Counted from the stretch's first letter, positions 25,703 to 34,964 are shown. The stretch is 45,612 bases of DNA from Lentisphaerota bacterium (GCA_015061725.1 SUVX01000026.1:1-45612); one strand, 5' to 3'. Translations and numbers: made by a program. The notes: a model not told the origin generated them from the sequence alone.

Positions 25703-28005
25703 TGTTTTTTCTCCCCCCGGGATTTACCTTTCCCGGGGGGAATTTCAAACAGTCTGATTTCCGCTGCTCCCATTGAAACGCTCTCTGTTTCAAAGGTGCG
25801 CTGGCGTTTTTCATAAGGGGAAAGCAGAACGGAATTTTTCTCCCACTGAGAAAAAGTTTCCTCAGAAGTCAGCAGATCGGCAAGCGTATTTGAAACAAAA
25901 ATTTCCAAACGGTTAACGCCCTTTTTCAAATGTTTTTTTAAAACAAAATCAAAGGGAGCAAAGAGTTTTTGACCGGCATTTCTGCCATTGAGAAAAACTT
26001 CTGCGGCAAAACGCACATCCGTCAAACGCAAAAGCAGAGGATTCCCGGTGTTTTCAAGTTCAAAATCGCATTGATAACAGATTTCTCCACTGAAAGAACG
26101 TCCGGCAATATTCTGAAGTTCACGGGAATCAGGCACAAGAGACACACGTTCATTCCGCCACTTGAAATCATTGTCCGTACATACGACACGGCGGACTGTC
26201 CGTATATGCTGATTGCACAGAGAAATCTCCCTGCCCGCACAGACAGCGGAACATCCCGTTATATCCGGCACCAGCAGCACAGAATCAAAGGGCGGAATGG
26301 TGATTTCTTTTTCAACAGAAGTTTTTTCCTCCCTTTCAGAAGCAGGATCGATTTTCGCAAAAGATTTTTCCGGCGGCAGAGGGAGTGTTTTTTCTTCAGC
26401 AGAAGTATTGAACACAAAATATATTTCCCGCTTGCGCCACACTCTTTTGACGATACGCACACCGGCAGGGGGAGGCGTATACCACAAAGACTCCAGGTCT
26501 TCAAGAGAGGAAACAACGATATTCTTTTCACGGAGATTGTTTTCCGCCTCAGGAGATAACAGCGCATTGTCAGGCAGAAGCAGATGACGGTAAATTTTTC
26601 TGCCGATTTTGATACCGCCGCTGACTTTTTCAGCACGCGCCAGAAGATCGTCATCCGCAAAATCAAAATCACTGCCGCGGTCAAAAACCGCTTGACACAA
26701 ACGTTTCAATTCCGACTCCGCCTGATGAGAAAATCTGCCGCCCGCCCAGAATGACCGCTGGTCAAAGTACAGAGCAACGGGCGTACAATCTTTGCCGCGC
26801 AGGAGCCATTTACCCAGATTTTCTATGTAACGGTTGCGGATACACCCGAATTTCCACAGCGGATCGACAGTATCAAGATGCGGACGCAAATGGGAAAGCA
26901 TATTTTTGTGACTTGAAGCATAACCGCTTAATACAAGGATATTTATTCCGTCAGCCATCACGGTATCTATGACAAATTTCATCTGCTGCGGCGTGATCCC
27001 CGAACCGTAGACGGCAAAGATTTCAGCCATTGAAAACTTTTTTCCGGACTGACGGGCGGCGGATGAAGCAAATTTTGCAAAAGGCAGATGTTCCTTTCCC
27101 GGCATGATCTGTCTTGAAATCACATCAATCCCGGGCAGATCGAGCGCACGCAAAGAGCGCATAAGGTGTCCGCTTCCGGCGCAGACAGCACCGGCGGGAT
27201 CGTGGTCCAGATCCAAATGTCCGCCTGAAAGCATTTTCTTTCTGCGGCAGAATTTGCGGATCGGTTCAAAATAATTTTTCACAAAAAGTTGAGAAAAGAC
27301 ATCGTGAAAATCAATTCTTGCCCGGGTGATTTCCCAATCTTCCTCATCCTGAGGCGGAACAAAAAGCTGTTTCAGAAAGGGAAGGATATCATAATTTTTA
27401 AGTTTCAAAAAGATACGGTCAAAATCTTCGCACCAGGGAAGAACATTTCCGTAATTTGTTCTTGAAAAATGCGGTTCATCGGTGAATGCGGCAAAAAGCA
27501 CATTTCCGGCGTATTCACGGCATTTTTCAGTTGCGGGAACATGCGTGAGAGCAATGAATTTTTCCACCGCCTGACGGTTGAGCAGATCCGCAACGGGAAT
27601 CTCCTCCTCAGGCGGCATGGGTGACCGTTGTATCTGCAAATTTTCATCTATGAAATACGGCGCAAAACTTTCAGGATCAGCCCGGCGCACCCGGCCTGCA
27701 GCATAGCCGGACGGCCAGCCGCCCTCATCATACAAATAGCAGTACAAGCCCAATGCCCGACACTCTTCTGAGATAACTTTGAGCATATCAAAATAAGCAG
27801 GCGTAAGATAATCCGGCTCCATGAAAGAGGGCATGGTTCTGCTTCTGAAACATTTGGGCCAGGGGTGCGGACAAACCGCCCTCATTCCCTGATCCGCCAT
27901 CAGACGCAGGTGTTTTTTGATTTTTTCAGGCGTCATCGGCTCGTTGAGGAGCCAGAAATATGCAGGAGAAGGAAGTTTTCCTGCGGGAACGAACTTTTTT
28001 TTCAC
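25675..28005 (-). CDS. GH106-like glycoside hydrolase (alpha-L-rhamnosidase-related)
   Basis: A 776-residue protein without a signal peptide. YDEGGWPSGYAAG (from residue 92) matches the Y-D-E-x-x-W-P-S-G signature of GH106 alpha-L-rhamnosidases; FTDEPHF (E177) and MAEIFAVYGSG are further candidate active-site segments. A Rossmann-like middle domain precedes a C-terminal galactose-binding-like beta-sandwich (LTDVRFAAEVFLNGRNAGQ). The start is taken as GTG 28005, which overlaps the upstream stop in a GTGA; a TTG at 28035 would add ten residues. The last codons contain a strong hairpin (25713-25740). It is co-transcribed with the secreted GH42-like gene and could finish oligosaccharides inside the cell. 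Confidence 0.75.
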   Translation of the reverse strand: MKKKFVPAGKLPSPAYFWLLNEPMTPEKIKKHLRLMADQGMRAVCPHPWPKCFRSRTMPSFMEPDYLTPAYFDMLKVISEECRALGLYCYLYDEGGWPSGYAAGRVRRADPESFAPYFIDENLQIQRSPMPPEEEIPVADLLNRQAVEKFIALTHVPATEKCREYAGNVLFAAFTDEPHFSRTNYGNVLPWCEDFDRIFLKLKNYDILPFLKQLFVPPQDEEDWEITRARIDFHDVFSQLFVKNYFEPIRKFCRRKKMLSGGHLDLDHDPAGAVCAGSGHLMRSLRALDLPGIDVISRQIMPGKEHLPFAKFASSAARQSGKKFSMAEIFAVYGSGITPQQMKFVIDTVMADGINILVLSGYASSHKNMLSHLRPHLDTVDPLWKFGCIRNRYIENLGKWLLRGKDCTPVALYFDQRSFWAGGRFSHQAESELKRLCQAVFDRGSDFDFADDDLLARAEKVSGGIKIGRKIYRHLLLPDNALLSPEAENNLREKNIVVSSLEDLESLWYTPPPAGVRIVKRVWRKREIYFVFNTSAEEKTLPLPPEKSFAKIDPASEREEKTSVEKEITIPPFDSVLLVPDITGCSAVCAGREISLCNQHIRTVRRVVCTDNDFKWRNERVSLVPDSRELQNIAGRSFSGEICYQCDFELENTGNPLLLRLTDVRFAAEVFLNGRNAGQKLFAPFDFVLKKHLKKGVNRLEIFVSNTLADLLTSEETFSQWEKNSVLLSPYEKRQRTFETESVSMGAAEIRLFEIPPGKGKSRGEKKHQSAFEAIV
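25713..25740. terminator. GC-rich stem-loop between convergent genes
   Basis: CCCCCCGGGA (25713-25722) pairs perfectly with TCCCGGGGGG (25731-25740), with an 8-nt loop. It lies just after the secretin stop but inside the 3' coding region of the GH106-like gene. There is no U-tract on either strand, so it would act as a non-canonical terminator or an RNA-stabilising end. Confidence 0.5.
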
Positions 28006-30854
28006 TTTATAATCTTCCAGAAAAAGGTTGTCCAACCGGTTGTTCTGACTGTGAATTTATCCGTATCGGTAAAGACGGTTCTGCCGGAATAAAGGTCGAT
28101 AACTTTACGGGCTTTAAAGGGAAGTCTGATAACATGATTGCCGGAAATTCTTGTTCCCAGCATAAGGAGATCCCCCCTTGCCCGTGCAAAAGTACCGGGT
28201 TTGACATAAGCATGACAGCCGCTTTGCGAAAGCAGCGCCGCCCAGGAATCTGACCGCAGAAGCGGCAGTCCGCAGAAAACGGAAACGGCACCGCCGGGAA
28301 GAATTTTCCTTGCCATGGAAATTTTTTCACCTTCTGTGTAAACGGCGATTTGTTCCGCCCTGTCATCCGCACAATACACCCGAGGGGATTCAATCAGTTT
28401 GCAATGATGCACTTTTCCGGAAAGCTCCCGTGAAGCAAGACTGCTTCTCTTGTAAAAAGCCTTTAATTTCATTCCGGTCAGCCCGCTCATGGAGTCATCT
28501 GAAAACCCCTTTTCTGAAATCAGTCCCGGCGCATAGAACCAGAATGAAGTCACGCCTTTCTGACGGACCTTTTCAAGCAATGCCTGCCGCTTTTTGCCGT
28601 TGATTTCATAAAGATTGAGAAAAATCACAACCTTGCGCGGTGTTTTTTCTGAGAGAAAATTATCAAGAGTGATGATATCATAACTGTATCCGGAGTAACT
28701 CAAAGCATTGAGTGTCCCCCGGTAGAAGAGTCCGAAAAAGTTATCATTTCCGAGACGGCGGGGTTCCTCCATCACCGGCGGTCCGTGAATGGCACGCTGA
28801 ATGGGGTCAACGACGACAACAATATCGTTCTCTGCCTGCCATTTATTGCTGAAACGCCCGTTCCAGAGTTGGATATGCTGTTTCAATGGTTCCAGTACAG
28901 CAGGGGTATTGAACCAGTCGGGCGTGGTCGCAAAGCAGTTGAAATGCACGCCGCAGCCGTTGAGAAGAGTCGTTGCCAGCATTTTCCGCACCGTGGCACG
29001 GGTATCCGACGGCGTTTTCGACATACGCGTTACGGGGTTGTCAGGACGTGACAAACTTGCGATATAAGTTCTGATATCCGCTTCGCTTGAAGAGAGTTTG
29101 CCCGCCCTTTTGTACGCTCCCGGCGCAGAGAGGTGCAGACAGTCTGTTCTGTGATATCCGTAAGTTGTTCCCATGTTCCAGTCCACATACGGGGAATTGA
29201 TCACCCTCTCAAAATCAGCGGTCACCCCGGGGGCGGGATAGTGAACGGCCAGGTATCCGAAGTAGGCGCCGAACATTCTGCCCGGCAAAGCGGTCTTGAT
29301 CTCTTTGCCGACAGAGATGATGAAACCGGCAAATTCCTGATGATAACAGCGGTAATAATCCAGCAGTCGGCAGGCCGCAGGAGCCGCCGGATCATGGAGA
29401 AAATGTCCCCGGTTCCAACGCTGCTTTCTGTCCGGGACCTGTGCCGTTTCAAGGGTAACGGATTTGTCCTGCCATGCTTTCTGCAGAGCCGCATTGTTTT
29501 TGTACTTCTCTGCAAGATACCGCCTGAAAGCCTCTGTCATGCGTTTACCGCAGTCGGGCATACCGTTGACCACGCCGAAAGGCAGTCCGTCGCCGGAGGG
29601 ACCGTAACCGATGGAGCAGCCGATAATCCGCCTGCCCCATGGCTTGGCGGAGGCATATTTCATAAAATCAATGAATCTTTGAGCAACTTTTTTACGGTAG
29701 GCTTCTGAGGCAAAAGACGGTGCAAGCTGTCCGCCGTAATATCCGTCATCATCGGGACGTCCGCCCGCGCGCGGCTTGACGGGATTGGAGTATCCGACCC
29801 GTTCATCGGGATTCTTTTTCAGCCACTCCTTTTCCTGCATGACGGCTGTCTGCAGAATAAAATATGCCTCCGGAGCCAGTTTCAGCAGACGTGAAATACC
29901 GATATCGATCACCCATTCGGACGCCTTATTGTTATACAGCGTTTCATCCGGCACGCCGAACATGAAAATCCGCACACCTGCCTGATACATTTTGGCAACA
30001 ATGTTATCGCGGTTTTCACTTGCGCCGGAAAAGGTCAGATACATGACCGGCGGCAGAATCCTGCCGTTGATATCAAAACCGGGCAGATTGCCGCCGTAGA
30101 CGATTTCCCCCCGCGGTTCGGGTTCTTCTGCAATGTGTTTGACGGCGTTGCACTCACGCTGAACCATTTTCTGATAGCGGGCGTATTCCTCCTGCGTACA
30201 GAAAAAGCGGGCAACGGGAAAACGCACCTGATAGGGTCCCATACGCACATCGCCCTGTTCCCACGCATTTCTCCATGCGGAATCGTCAAAATCCCGGGTG
30301 TTCCAGTTTTTTTCAACTCTGTCAGAGGCTTTGAAGTGTTTTGAAGTGAACAGCGGGATTTTTTCACCGGAAACAAGTTCAATTTCACCAATCATCAAAA
30401 GTCCGCGCCAGCCGCACATATCAGCGTCAACTTCAAAGGCAAGGACGTTTTTTCCCGGATGAAATTTTCTGCTCATATCCAGATACCACACCGGTACTTC
30501 ACTGCGGATTACCGAGGCTTTTTTATCGGGGATACGCGCCAGCGGCACGCCGTCAAGAAAAGCGCGTCCGCGTTTATCCACGATATAACGGATCCACGCC
30601 TTTTTGATTTTTCCGCTGATATTGATGACAGTTCTGAAACACACCTTGCGCGGTCCCTCGTTGAAAACCTGGGTGATATCTGTGCAAGCAGCATAGGGAT
30701 CGCCCGCTTTTCTCAACCAGAGCCAGCGCGCTTTTGAAACAGGAGTCCTGTAATATTCTTTGATTTCCGGCAGAAATTCCCCAAGTGTAAGAGTCTCTTC
30801 CGCCTGAAGAGAGAAAGCAAGAAAAACAACAGCAGCAAGAAAAATTTTCAACAT
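28002..30854 (-). CDS. Secreted GH42-like (beta-galactosidase-related) glycoside hydrolase
   Basis: A 950-residue exported protein (signal peptide MLKIFLAAVVFLAFSLQA). An N-terminal jelly-roll region (about 35-170) is followed by a TIM-barrel-like domain (about 265-690) and a Rossmann-like trimerisation-type domain (about 700-870, with YDIITLDNFLSE and VVIFLNLYEI), the GH42 order. In relatives the acid/base Glu lies in a G-x-x-G-E segment; here the corresponding GPSGDG (418-423) has Asp. The likely nucleophile Glu591 (SSSEADIRTY) is kept. Substrate is unknown. It is the first gene of a two-gene operon divergent from an AraC-family regulator. Confidence 0.7.
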   Translation of the reverse strand: MLKIFLAAVVFLAFSLQAEETLTLGEFLPEIKEYYRTPVSKARWLWLRKAGDPYAACTDITQVFNEGPRKVCFRTVINISGKIKKAWIRYIVDKRGRAFLDGVPLARIPDKKASVIRSEVPVWYLDMSRKFHPGKNVLAFEVDADMCGWRGLLMIGEIELVSGEKIPLFTSKHFKASDRVEKNWNTRDFDDSAWRNAWEQGDVRMGPYQVRFPVARFFCTQEEYARYQKMVQRECNAVKHIAEEPEPRGEIVYGGNLPGFDINGRILPPVMYLTFSGASENRDNIVAKMYQAGVRIFMFGVPDETLYNNKASEWVIDIGISRLLKLAPEAYFILQTAVMQEKEWLKKNPDERVGYSNPVKPRAGGRPDDDGYYGGQLAPSFASEAYRKKVAQRFIDFMKYASAKPWGRRIIGCSIGYGPSGDGLPFGVVNGMPDCGKRMTEAFRRYLAEKYKNNAALQKAWQDKSVTLETAQVPDRKQRWNRGHFLHDPAAPAACRLLDYYRCYHQEFAGFIISVGKEIKTALPGRMFGAYFGYLAVHYPAPGVTADFERVINSPYVDWNMGTTYGYHRTDCLHLSAPGAYKRAGKLSSSEADIRTYIASLSRPDNPVTRMSKTPSDTRATVRKMLATTLLNGCGVHFNCFATTPDWFNTPAVLEPLKQHIQLWNGRFSNKWQAENDIVVVVDPIQRAIHGPPVMEEPRRLGNDNFFGLFYRGTLNALSYSGYSYDIITLDNFLSEKTPRKVVIFLNLYEINGKKRQALLEKVRQKGVTSFWFYAPGLISEKGFSDDSMSGLTGMKLKAFYKRSSLASRELSGKVHHCKLIESPRVYCADDRAEQIAVYTEGEKISMARKILPGGAVSVFCGLPLLRSDSWAALLSQSGCHAYVKPGTFARARGDLLMLGTRISGNHVIRLPFKARKVIDLYSGRTVFTDTDKFTVRTTGWTTFFWKIIK

Positions 30855-30905
30855 AGTCTGTATTTCCCGTTAAAGTTTTGTTTCATCAAAATCATTCTGA
30901 ATCAT

Positions 30906-30934
30906 ATTATAGCAAAAAAAGTCGTTTTTTCCAA
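30906..30934 (-). promoter_or_regulatory. Promoter of the GH42-like/GH106-like operon
   Basis: On the minus strand, TTGGAA (30934-30929), a 17-nt spacer and a perfect TATAAT (30911-30906), preceded by TGC (extended -10). It leaves a leader of about 45 nt. Confidence 0.65.
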
Positions 30935-30993
30935 TGGCTGCAAATGATATTTCTGTATCTGTTTACGACATAAAACGTTTTTTTTCAGTTCAG

Positions 30994-31009
30994 AACCGCT
31001 TTAACGGTT
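30994..31009. promoter_or_regulatory. Candidate operator between glycosidase operon and araC-type gene
   Basis: AACCG (30994-30998) and CGGTT (31005-31009) form an inverted repeat with a 6-nt centre, between the divergent promoters, 60 bases upstream of the glycosidase -35. It is a plausible regulator site but is short. Confidence 0.25.
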
Positions 31010-31018
31010 GTAAAAAAG

Positions 31019-31048
31019 TTGAAAAATATTTTTTACGGTGCATATTAT
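31019..31048 (+). promoter_or_regulatory. Promoter of the AraC-family gene
   Basis: TTGAAA at 31019-31024, an 18-nt spacer and TATTAT at 31043-31048, with ACGGTGC just before the -10. Its position downstream of the alternative GTG start at 31038 argues for the ATG at 31101. Confidence 0.55.
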
Positions 31049-31100
31049 AGACGCACATTTCAAATCAGTAAAAAGAAGTCAGGCAAATCAGGGAGGCAAT

Positions 31101-31877
31101 ATGTACGGTGACGGTTTCCGTTTTGGACTGGGAAGTTTTCTGAAAATCTATTTTGTCTGTTACCGTGAAATACCCGTCTGGAACGAACCTCATGCCGTTG
31201 CTCCGTTCTGGCGTTTTTTCTACGATTTTGAAGAAAGTGTCACCCTTGAAACAGACAACGGCAGAATCACCTGTGATCCGGAACACTTTTACATCATTCC
31301 CGGCTTCACCCGTCTGTCATGCAGTTCACAAAAGTTGTTCAGAAGATTCTACATCCACTTCGGACTGGGGGAACGTGTCCTTGAAAACAACAACGTTTAT
31401 GTATTACCGGCAGCTTCGCATGAACTTGATCTGATCCGCGAGTTTGCCGGGGCAGGTGAAAAACTGCACAATACGCGTCAGACAATACTTTATGCCCAGG
31501 CGATCCTTGCTTCAACACTGCTGCGTCTTCCTCCGGAAATTTCAGAATCTTCCCGCCTGACGGATCCCCGTATTGAAAATGCAGTCAAATATATCAATGA
31601 ACACTGTCACGCACCGCAGAACAATACATTTCTTGCCAATCTTTCAGGCATGAGCCGCGACGGTTTTCTGCGCCTTTTTGAACAGGAAACCGGACGTTCC
31701 CCTCAATTCTACTGGCGCAAAAAACGCATTGAAAAGGCCTGTGAACTGTTGATTTCCACCTCACTGAGCATTGATGAGATTGCAGAAAAAACCGGCTTTG
31801 CCGACCGCTATCATTTTTCAAGAGTTTTTTCAAATTTTCTCAAAAACTCACCTGCAAAATTCCGCAAAAACAACTGA
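31101..31877 (+). CDS. AraC-family transcriptional regulator
   Basis: A 258-residue regulator. The N-terminal half has a cupin-like ligand domain typical of sugar-responsive AraC proteins (EPHAVAPFWRFFYDFEESVTL, then HFYIIPGFTRLSCSSQKLF). The C-terminal third carries two helix-turn-helix motifs: NNTFLANLSGMSRDGFLRLF and SIDEIAEKTGFADRYHFSRVF, with the closing SPAKFRKNN. ATG 31101 is preferred over GTG 31038 because GGGAGG lies just upstream and the GTG falls inside the promoter. It probably activates the divergent glycosidase operon in response to a sugar. Confidence 0.9.
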   Translation: MYGDGFRFGLGSFLKIYFVCYREIPVWNEPHAVAPFWRFFYDFEESVTLETDNGRITCDPEHFYIIPGFTRLSCSSQKLFRRFYIHFGLGERVLENNNVYVLPAASHELDLIREFAGAGEKLHNTRQTILYAQAILASTLLRLPPEISESSRLTDPRIENAVKYINEHCHAPQNNTFLANLSGMSRDGFLRLFEQETGRSPQFYWRKKRIEKACELLISTSLSIDEIAEKTGFADRYHFSRVFSNFLKNSPAKFRKNN

Positions 31878-31899
31878 CACCGGAAACAAAAATCAAAAC

Positions 31900-31936
31900 G
31901 GGACTGCTGCAAAACTCTTGTGTTTGCAACAGCCCC
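31900..31936. terminator. Stem-loop between convergent araC-type and decarboxylase genes
   Basis: GGGACTGCTGCAAAAC (31900-31915) pairs imperfectly with GTTTGCAACAGCCCC (31922-31936), loop TCTTGT. The flanks are A-rich upstream and T-rich at some distance downstream, so it may serve both directions. Confidence 0.55.
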
Positions 31937-31952
31937 GGAAAATATGTTCTTT

Positions 31953-33131
31953 TTATTTTTTGTCCTGAGAGACAAAGTAAGCTTTCAGCGGCGGGAAGCC
32001 GTTGAATTCCACTGAGGCGTAACTTGTGGTGTACGCGCCGCAGCTGAACCAGTAAATCCTGTCGCCCGGTTTGATATATGCCGGAAGCGGATTGCGGAAA
32101 TATTCATACATCACATCCTGACTGTCGCAGGTGGGACCGGCGATAATGAAGTCTTCGCACAGTTCGCCGCGCGCTTCGCAGTACAGCGGATACTTGATGC
32201 TTTCATCCCAGGTTTCAGCCAGTCCGTTGAACTTGCCGACATCCAGATACAGCCAGCGGTCAACACCGGTGGAGGATTTTTTGCTGATAAGCACGACTTC
32301 ACTCACCAGCACACCCGAACCGCCGACAAGGGAACGTCCCGGTTCAAGGATGATTTCCGGCAAATCGTCCCCGAAGTCCTCTTTGAGATAACGGGTGATT
32401 TCCTCGGCATAGACGGTCATATCATTGGTTTTGCTGATATAATTGGCAGGGAATCCGCCGCCCATGTTGATCAGCTTGAGTTTGATACCTTCGCCCTCAA
32501 GGTAGTCGTAAATGTAACGGACCTTGGCAATGGCACTGTCCCAGGCACCGATTTCACGCTGCTGGGAGCCGACGTGGAAACTGATACCATAGGGTTCAAG
32601 TCCCAGCTCTTTTGAAAGCATAATCAAATCTATCGCCATATCGGGGTGACAGCCGAACTTGCGTGACAGCGGCCAGTCAGCGGTTTCGCTGCCCTCAGTC
32701 AGGATACGGCAGAAAACCTTTGAACCCGGTGCTTCCCGGGCAATGTTGCGCAAATCGGTTTCGCTGTCGGTGGCAAACAAGCGGATACCTTTTTCGTAGC
32801 AGTAACGGATATCCGCAGATTTTTTGATGGTATTGCCGTAACTCAAACGGTCGGGCGTTACTCCCAGCGCAAGCATTTTATCCATCTCGTAGCGGGAGGC
32901 AATGTCAAAATTGGAGCCCAGATCCCGCAAAACAGCCAACACTTCATCAGAGGGATTGGATTTGACGGCATAATAAACTTTGGCGAACGGGAAAAATTTG
33001 GTCAGATCCTCGTAATTTTTCCGGATAATATCCAAATTGACCAGAAGAAAGGGCGTTTCGTGTTTTTGTGCCTCTTCCCGAAACAACTGCCACTCCGACG
33101 GAGTGTAATAGTCAGAAATGTCGATCCGCAT
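31953..33131 (-). CDS. Ornithine/lysine decarboxylase (fold III, PLP-dependent)
   Basis: A 392-residue alanine-racemase-fold decarboxylase. YYAVKSNP holds the PLP lysine (K57). HVGSQ (186-190), GGGFP, EPGR (263-266) and the active-site CDSQD (335-339) follow, with the closing WFSCGAYTTSYASVEFNGF of the eukaryotic-type ODC group. The length matches bacterial bifunctional lysine/ornithine decarboxylases. It makes putrescine and/or cadaverine; in Selenomonas-like diderms cadaverine is linked to peptidoglycan, though this role is not shown here. No antizyme-like gene is seen. The 174-base leader holds an unusual hairpin at 33159. Confidence 0.92.
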   Translation of the reverse strand: MRIDISDYYTPSEWQLFREEAQKHETPFLLVNLDIIRKNYEDLTKFFPFAKVYYAVKSNPSDEVLAVLRDLGSNFDIASRYEMDKMLALGVTPDRLSYGNTIKKSADIRYCYEKGIRLFATDSETDLRNIAREAPGSKVFCRILTEGSETADWPLSRKFGCHPDMAIDLIMLSKELGLEPYGISFHVGSQQREIGAWDSAIAKVRYIYDYLEGEGIKLKLINMGGGFPANYISKTNDMTVYAEEITRYLKEDFGDDLPEIILEPGRSLVGGSGVLVSEVVLISKKSSTGVDRWLYLDVGKFNGLAETWDESIKYPLYCEARGELCEDFIIAGPTCDSQDVMYEYFRNPLPAYIKPGDRIYWFSCGAYTTSYASVEFNGFPPLKAYFVSQDKK

Positions 33132-33158
33132 GGTTCAACCTTTCTTTGTTGTTGTCCG

Positions 33159-33189
33159 CTGCCGTTTCTTCCGGCAGACTTTTTTTTTA
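33159..33189 (+). terminator. Terminator-like hairpin in the decarboxylase leader, oriented against the gene
   Basis: CTGCCG (33159-33164) pairs with CGGCAG (33172-33177), loop TTTCTTC, followed on the plus strand by ten T residues. As a plus-strand terminator it would stop transcription antisense to the decarboxylase gene. On the decarboxylase mRNA it is a 5' leader hairpin preceded by an A-run. Confidence 0.5.
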
Positions 33190-33305
33190 AAACTCTAATG
33201 GGCGATCTTTGATCCAGTCAAAGAATGACAAGTTTTTAAAGTATCCCCAATCCGTATAAATGCAAATTATTTTTTCAAAAATTTTTCTTTTTTTATCAGT
33301 TTTTG

Positions 33306-34964
33306 CTATTTTTTCACAACATTCCCCCGCTGATCCCTGAAAAAGACCTGGACAAAAACCAGATCCATGAATCCGGAGGACGCGGATTTAAAGGCAAAAG
33401 TGTTGCCGACACGCGCCGTCTGATTCCTCAGCAGGAGTCTTGTTTCCTTATCCAGCCTTGACCAGCGTGGAGAAGTGATGAAAAGCACCTCATTTTCTTC
33501 GCGCCGGGCAAGTTCAGCAAGCAGGGATTCCAGCTGACGGCGATTGGTGACTTCACAGAAATCACGTTCAAAAAAGAGTTCCGGCGCCTGCTCCGGCAAA
33601 AAGAAGACATCACTTACAACGATTCTTTTGCTGTTGGCAAGAACAGTTTTTGTCAAACTGTCGGACTCTTCAGACACTTTGAGTAAAGCATAAAATCCGC
33701 ACAACTGCCAGATGATTGAAATGCCTGCAAGTCCGTACAGGAGAATCCGTTTTTTATATGGCAGAAGTCTGACAGCCCTGATACTTAAATAAACGGCAAA
33801 GGGCATGACAAATAAAAAGTGCCGTGCGCCCCAGAAAAGTCCCACATCATGCCGGGTCAGCAGCGGCGGAACGATCAACGTATAGGCAAGGACGATTCCT
33901 GTCAGGAAACGGTCCCGCCAGCATCCTGAAAAAAGCAGTTGTTTCAAATTGCTCCAAAAGAGCCAGCACAGCGGCAACGTGCTGATGAAACCTGCACTCA
34001 TACACGCACGGTAACAGAAGTTTTCTCCTGAAAGAAACTCGTATGCGCCGTAAAGAGTCAACGCTCCGGCACATACAAAAAAGTAAATTTTTAAATTCCA
34101 AACCTTTTTTTCACCTTTCACCCACGCAATGAGCAGCAGAAAAACCACAGGCACGATGATCGGAGACGCTGAATCAAAACGCAAAACATGCTGATAAAAG
34201 TTCCAGAAGACGCCGAGGACTTCATCTTTCAAATCAAATCCCTGACGGTTGTTGAGATAATAGGTCGCACCGTGCAAGCCCAGAACATGTCCGGTCAGAA
34301 GATACTGCATCAGCCAGACAGGGAGCATACCGCACAAAAAACCGCAGGAAAGACGCAAAAGCGCCTTCCACTCTTTCTGAAAAAGCAGAACCACGCCTGC
34401 CGCAGCTCCGAGAAAATACAGTTCCTCTCTGAAAAATAACCCCAAACCGAGAACAACACCGCCTGAAAGAAACTTTCTGTCCCTCAAAAGCATAATGCCG
34501 CAGAAACCGGCAAGAACCGCAGGAATCATCTCCCACAACATCAAACTGTAAAAGGCGCAGGGCGTTGCAAACAGTGTCAGCATTCCCGCCGCAAAAGAAC
34601 GGAATTTATATGCAACGGCTCCGGCAAGAAGCACGCCGCACACAAGAGGCAGAAGCGTAATGCCCCGCGCGCCGGTGAAACGGTATATATAAGAGGATAG
34701 AACGGGGAACTGTTCCGGATAAAAACTGCGGTATCCCTTTGAAGTCTTTTGAAAATGGAATCCTCCCGTTGGAAAAGTGCCGGGAACATCATGCTTGATT
34801 TCAAACTGCCCTGTCTGAGCAAAATTCCGCATGATGATATACTTGTTGCCGACATCGGTGATCCAGACGGGCGCAGCCGGCAGAACCGCCGCCGCTGCAA
34901 GCAAAATTACTGCAGAAGCAAGTATGGCGGATACTGCCGGATTTTTTTTGATGAAATCCATCAT
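33306..34964 (-). CDS. Polytopic membrane protein, putative GT-C glycosyltransferase
   Basis: A 552-residue protein with about eleven to twelve membrane helices and a soluble C-terminal tail (about 435-552). The first extracytoplasmic loop has WITDVGNKYIIMRNF, a D-x-G-N-K segment reminiscent of the LA_3751/LA_3752-type putative glycosyltransferases of Leptospira, with an acidic first-loop motif as in GT-C enzymes; FFREELYF follows later. It probably transfers sugars from lipid carriers, but donor and acceptor are unknown. It begins 6 bases after dnaE, so it is co-transcribed with replication genes. I see no clear terminator downstream, only AT-rich sequence. Confidence 0.7.
   Translation of the reverse strand: MMDFIKKNPAVSAILASAVILLAAAAVLPAAPVWITDVGNKYIIMRNFAQTGQFEIKHDVPGTFPTGGFHFQKTSKGYRSFYPEQFPVLSSYIYRFTGARGITLLPLVCGVLLAGAVAYKFRSFAAGMLTLFATPCAFYSLMLWEMIPAVLAGFCGIMLLRDRKFLSGGVVLGLGLFFREELYFLGAAAGVVLLFQKEWKALLRLSCGFLCGMLPVWLMQYLLTGHVLGLHGATYYLNNRQGFDLKDEVLGVFWNFYQHVLRFDSASPIIVPVVFLLLIAWVKGEKKVWNLKIYFFVCAGALTLYGAYEFLSGENFCYRACMSAGFISTLPLCWLFWSNLKQLLFSGCWRDRFLTGIVLAYTLIVPPLLTRHDVGLFWGARHFLFVMPFAVYLSIRAVRLLPYKKRILLYGLAGISIIWQLCGFYALLKVSEESDSLTKTVLANSKRIVVSDVFFLPEQAPELFFERDFCEVTNRRQLESLLAELARREENEVLFITSPRWSRLDKETRLLLRNQTARVGNTFAFKSASSGFMDLVFVQVFFRDQRGNVVKK

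Noticed and set aside
25713..25740. Standard intrinsic terminator
   Set aside because: The stem is strong but neither strand has a U-tract after it; recorded only as a non-canonical candidate.
31038..31100. Longer AraC-family protein starting at GTG 31038
   Set aside because: The GTG lies between the -35 and -10 of the likely promoter, and ATG 31101 has a GGGAGG site.
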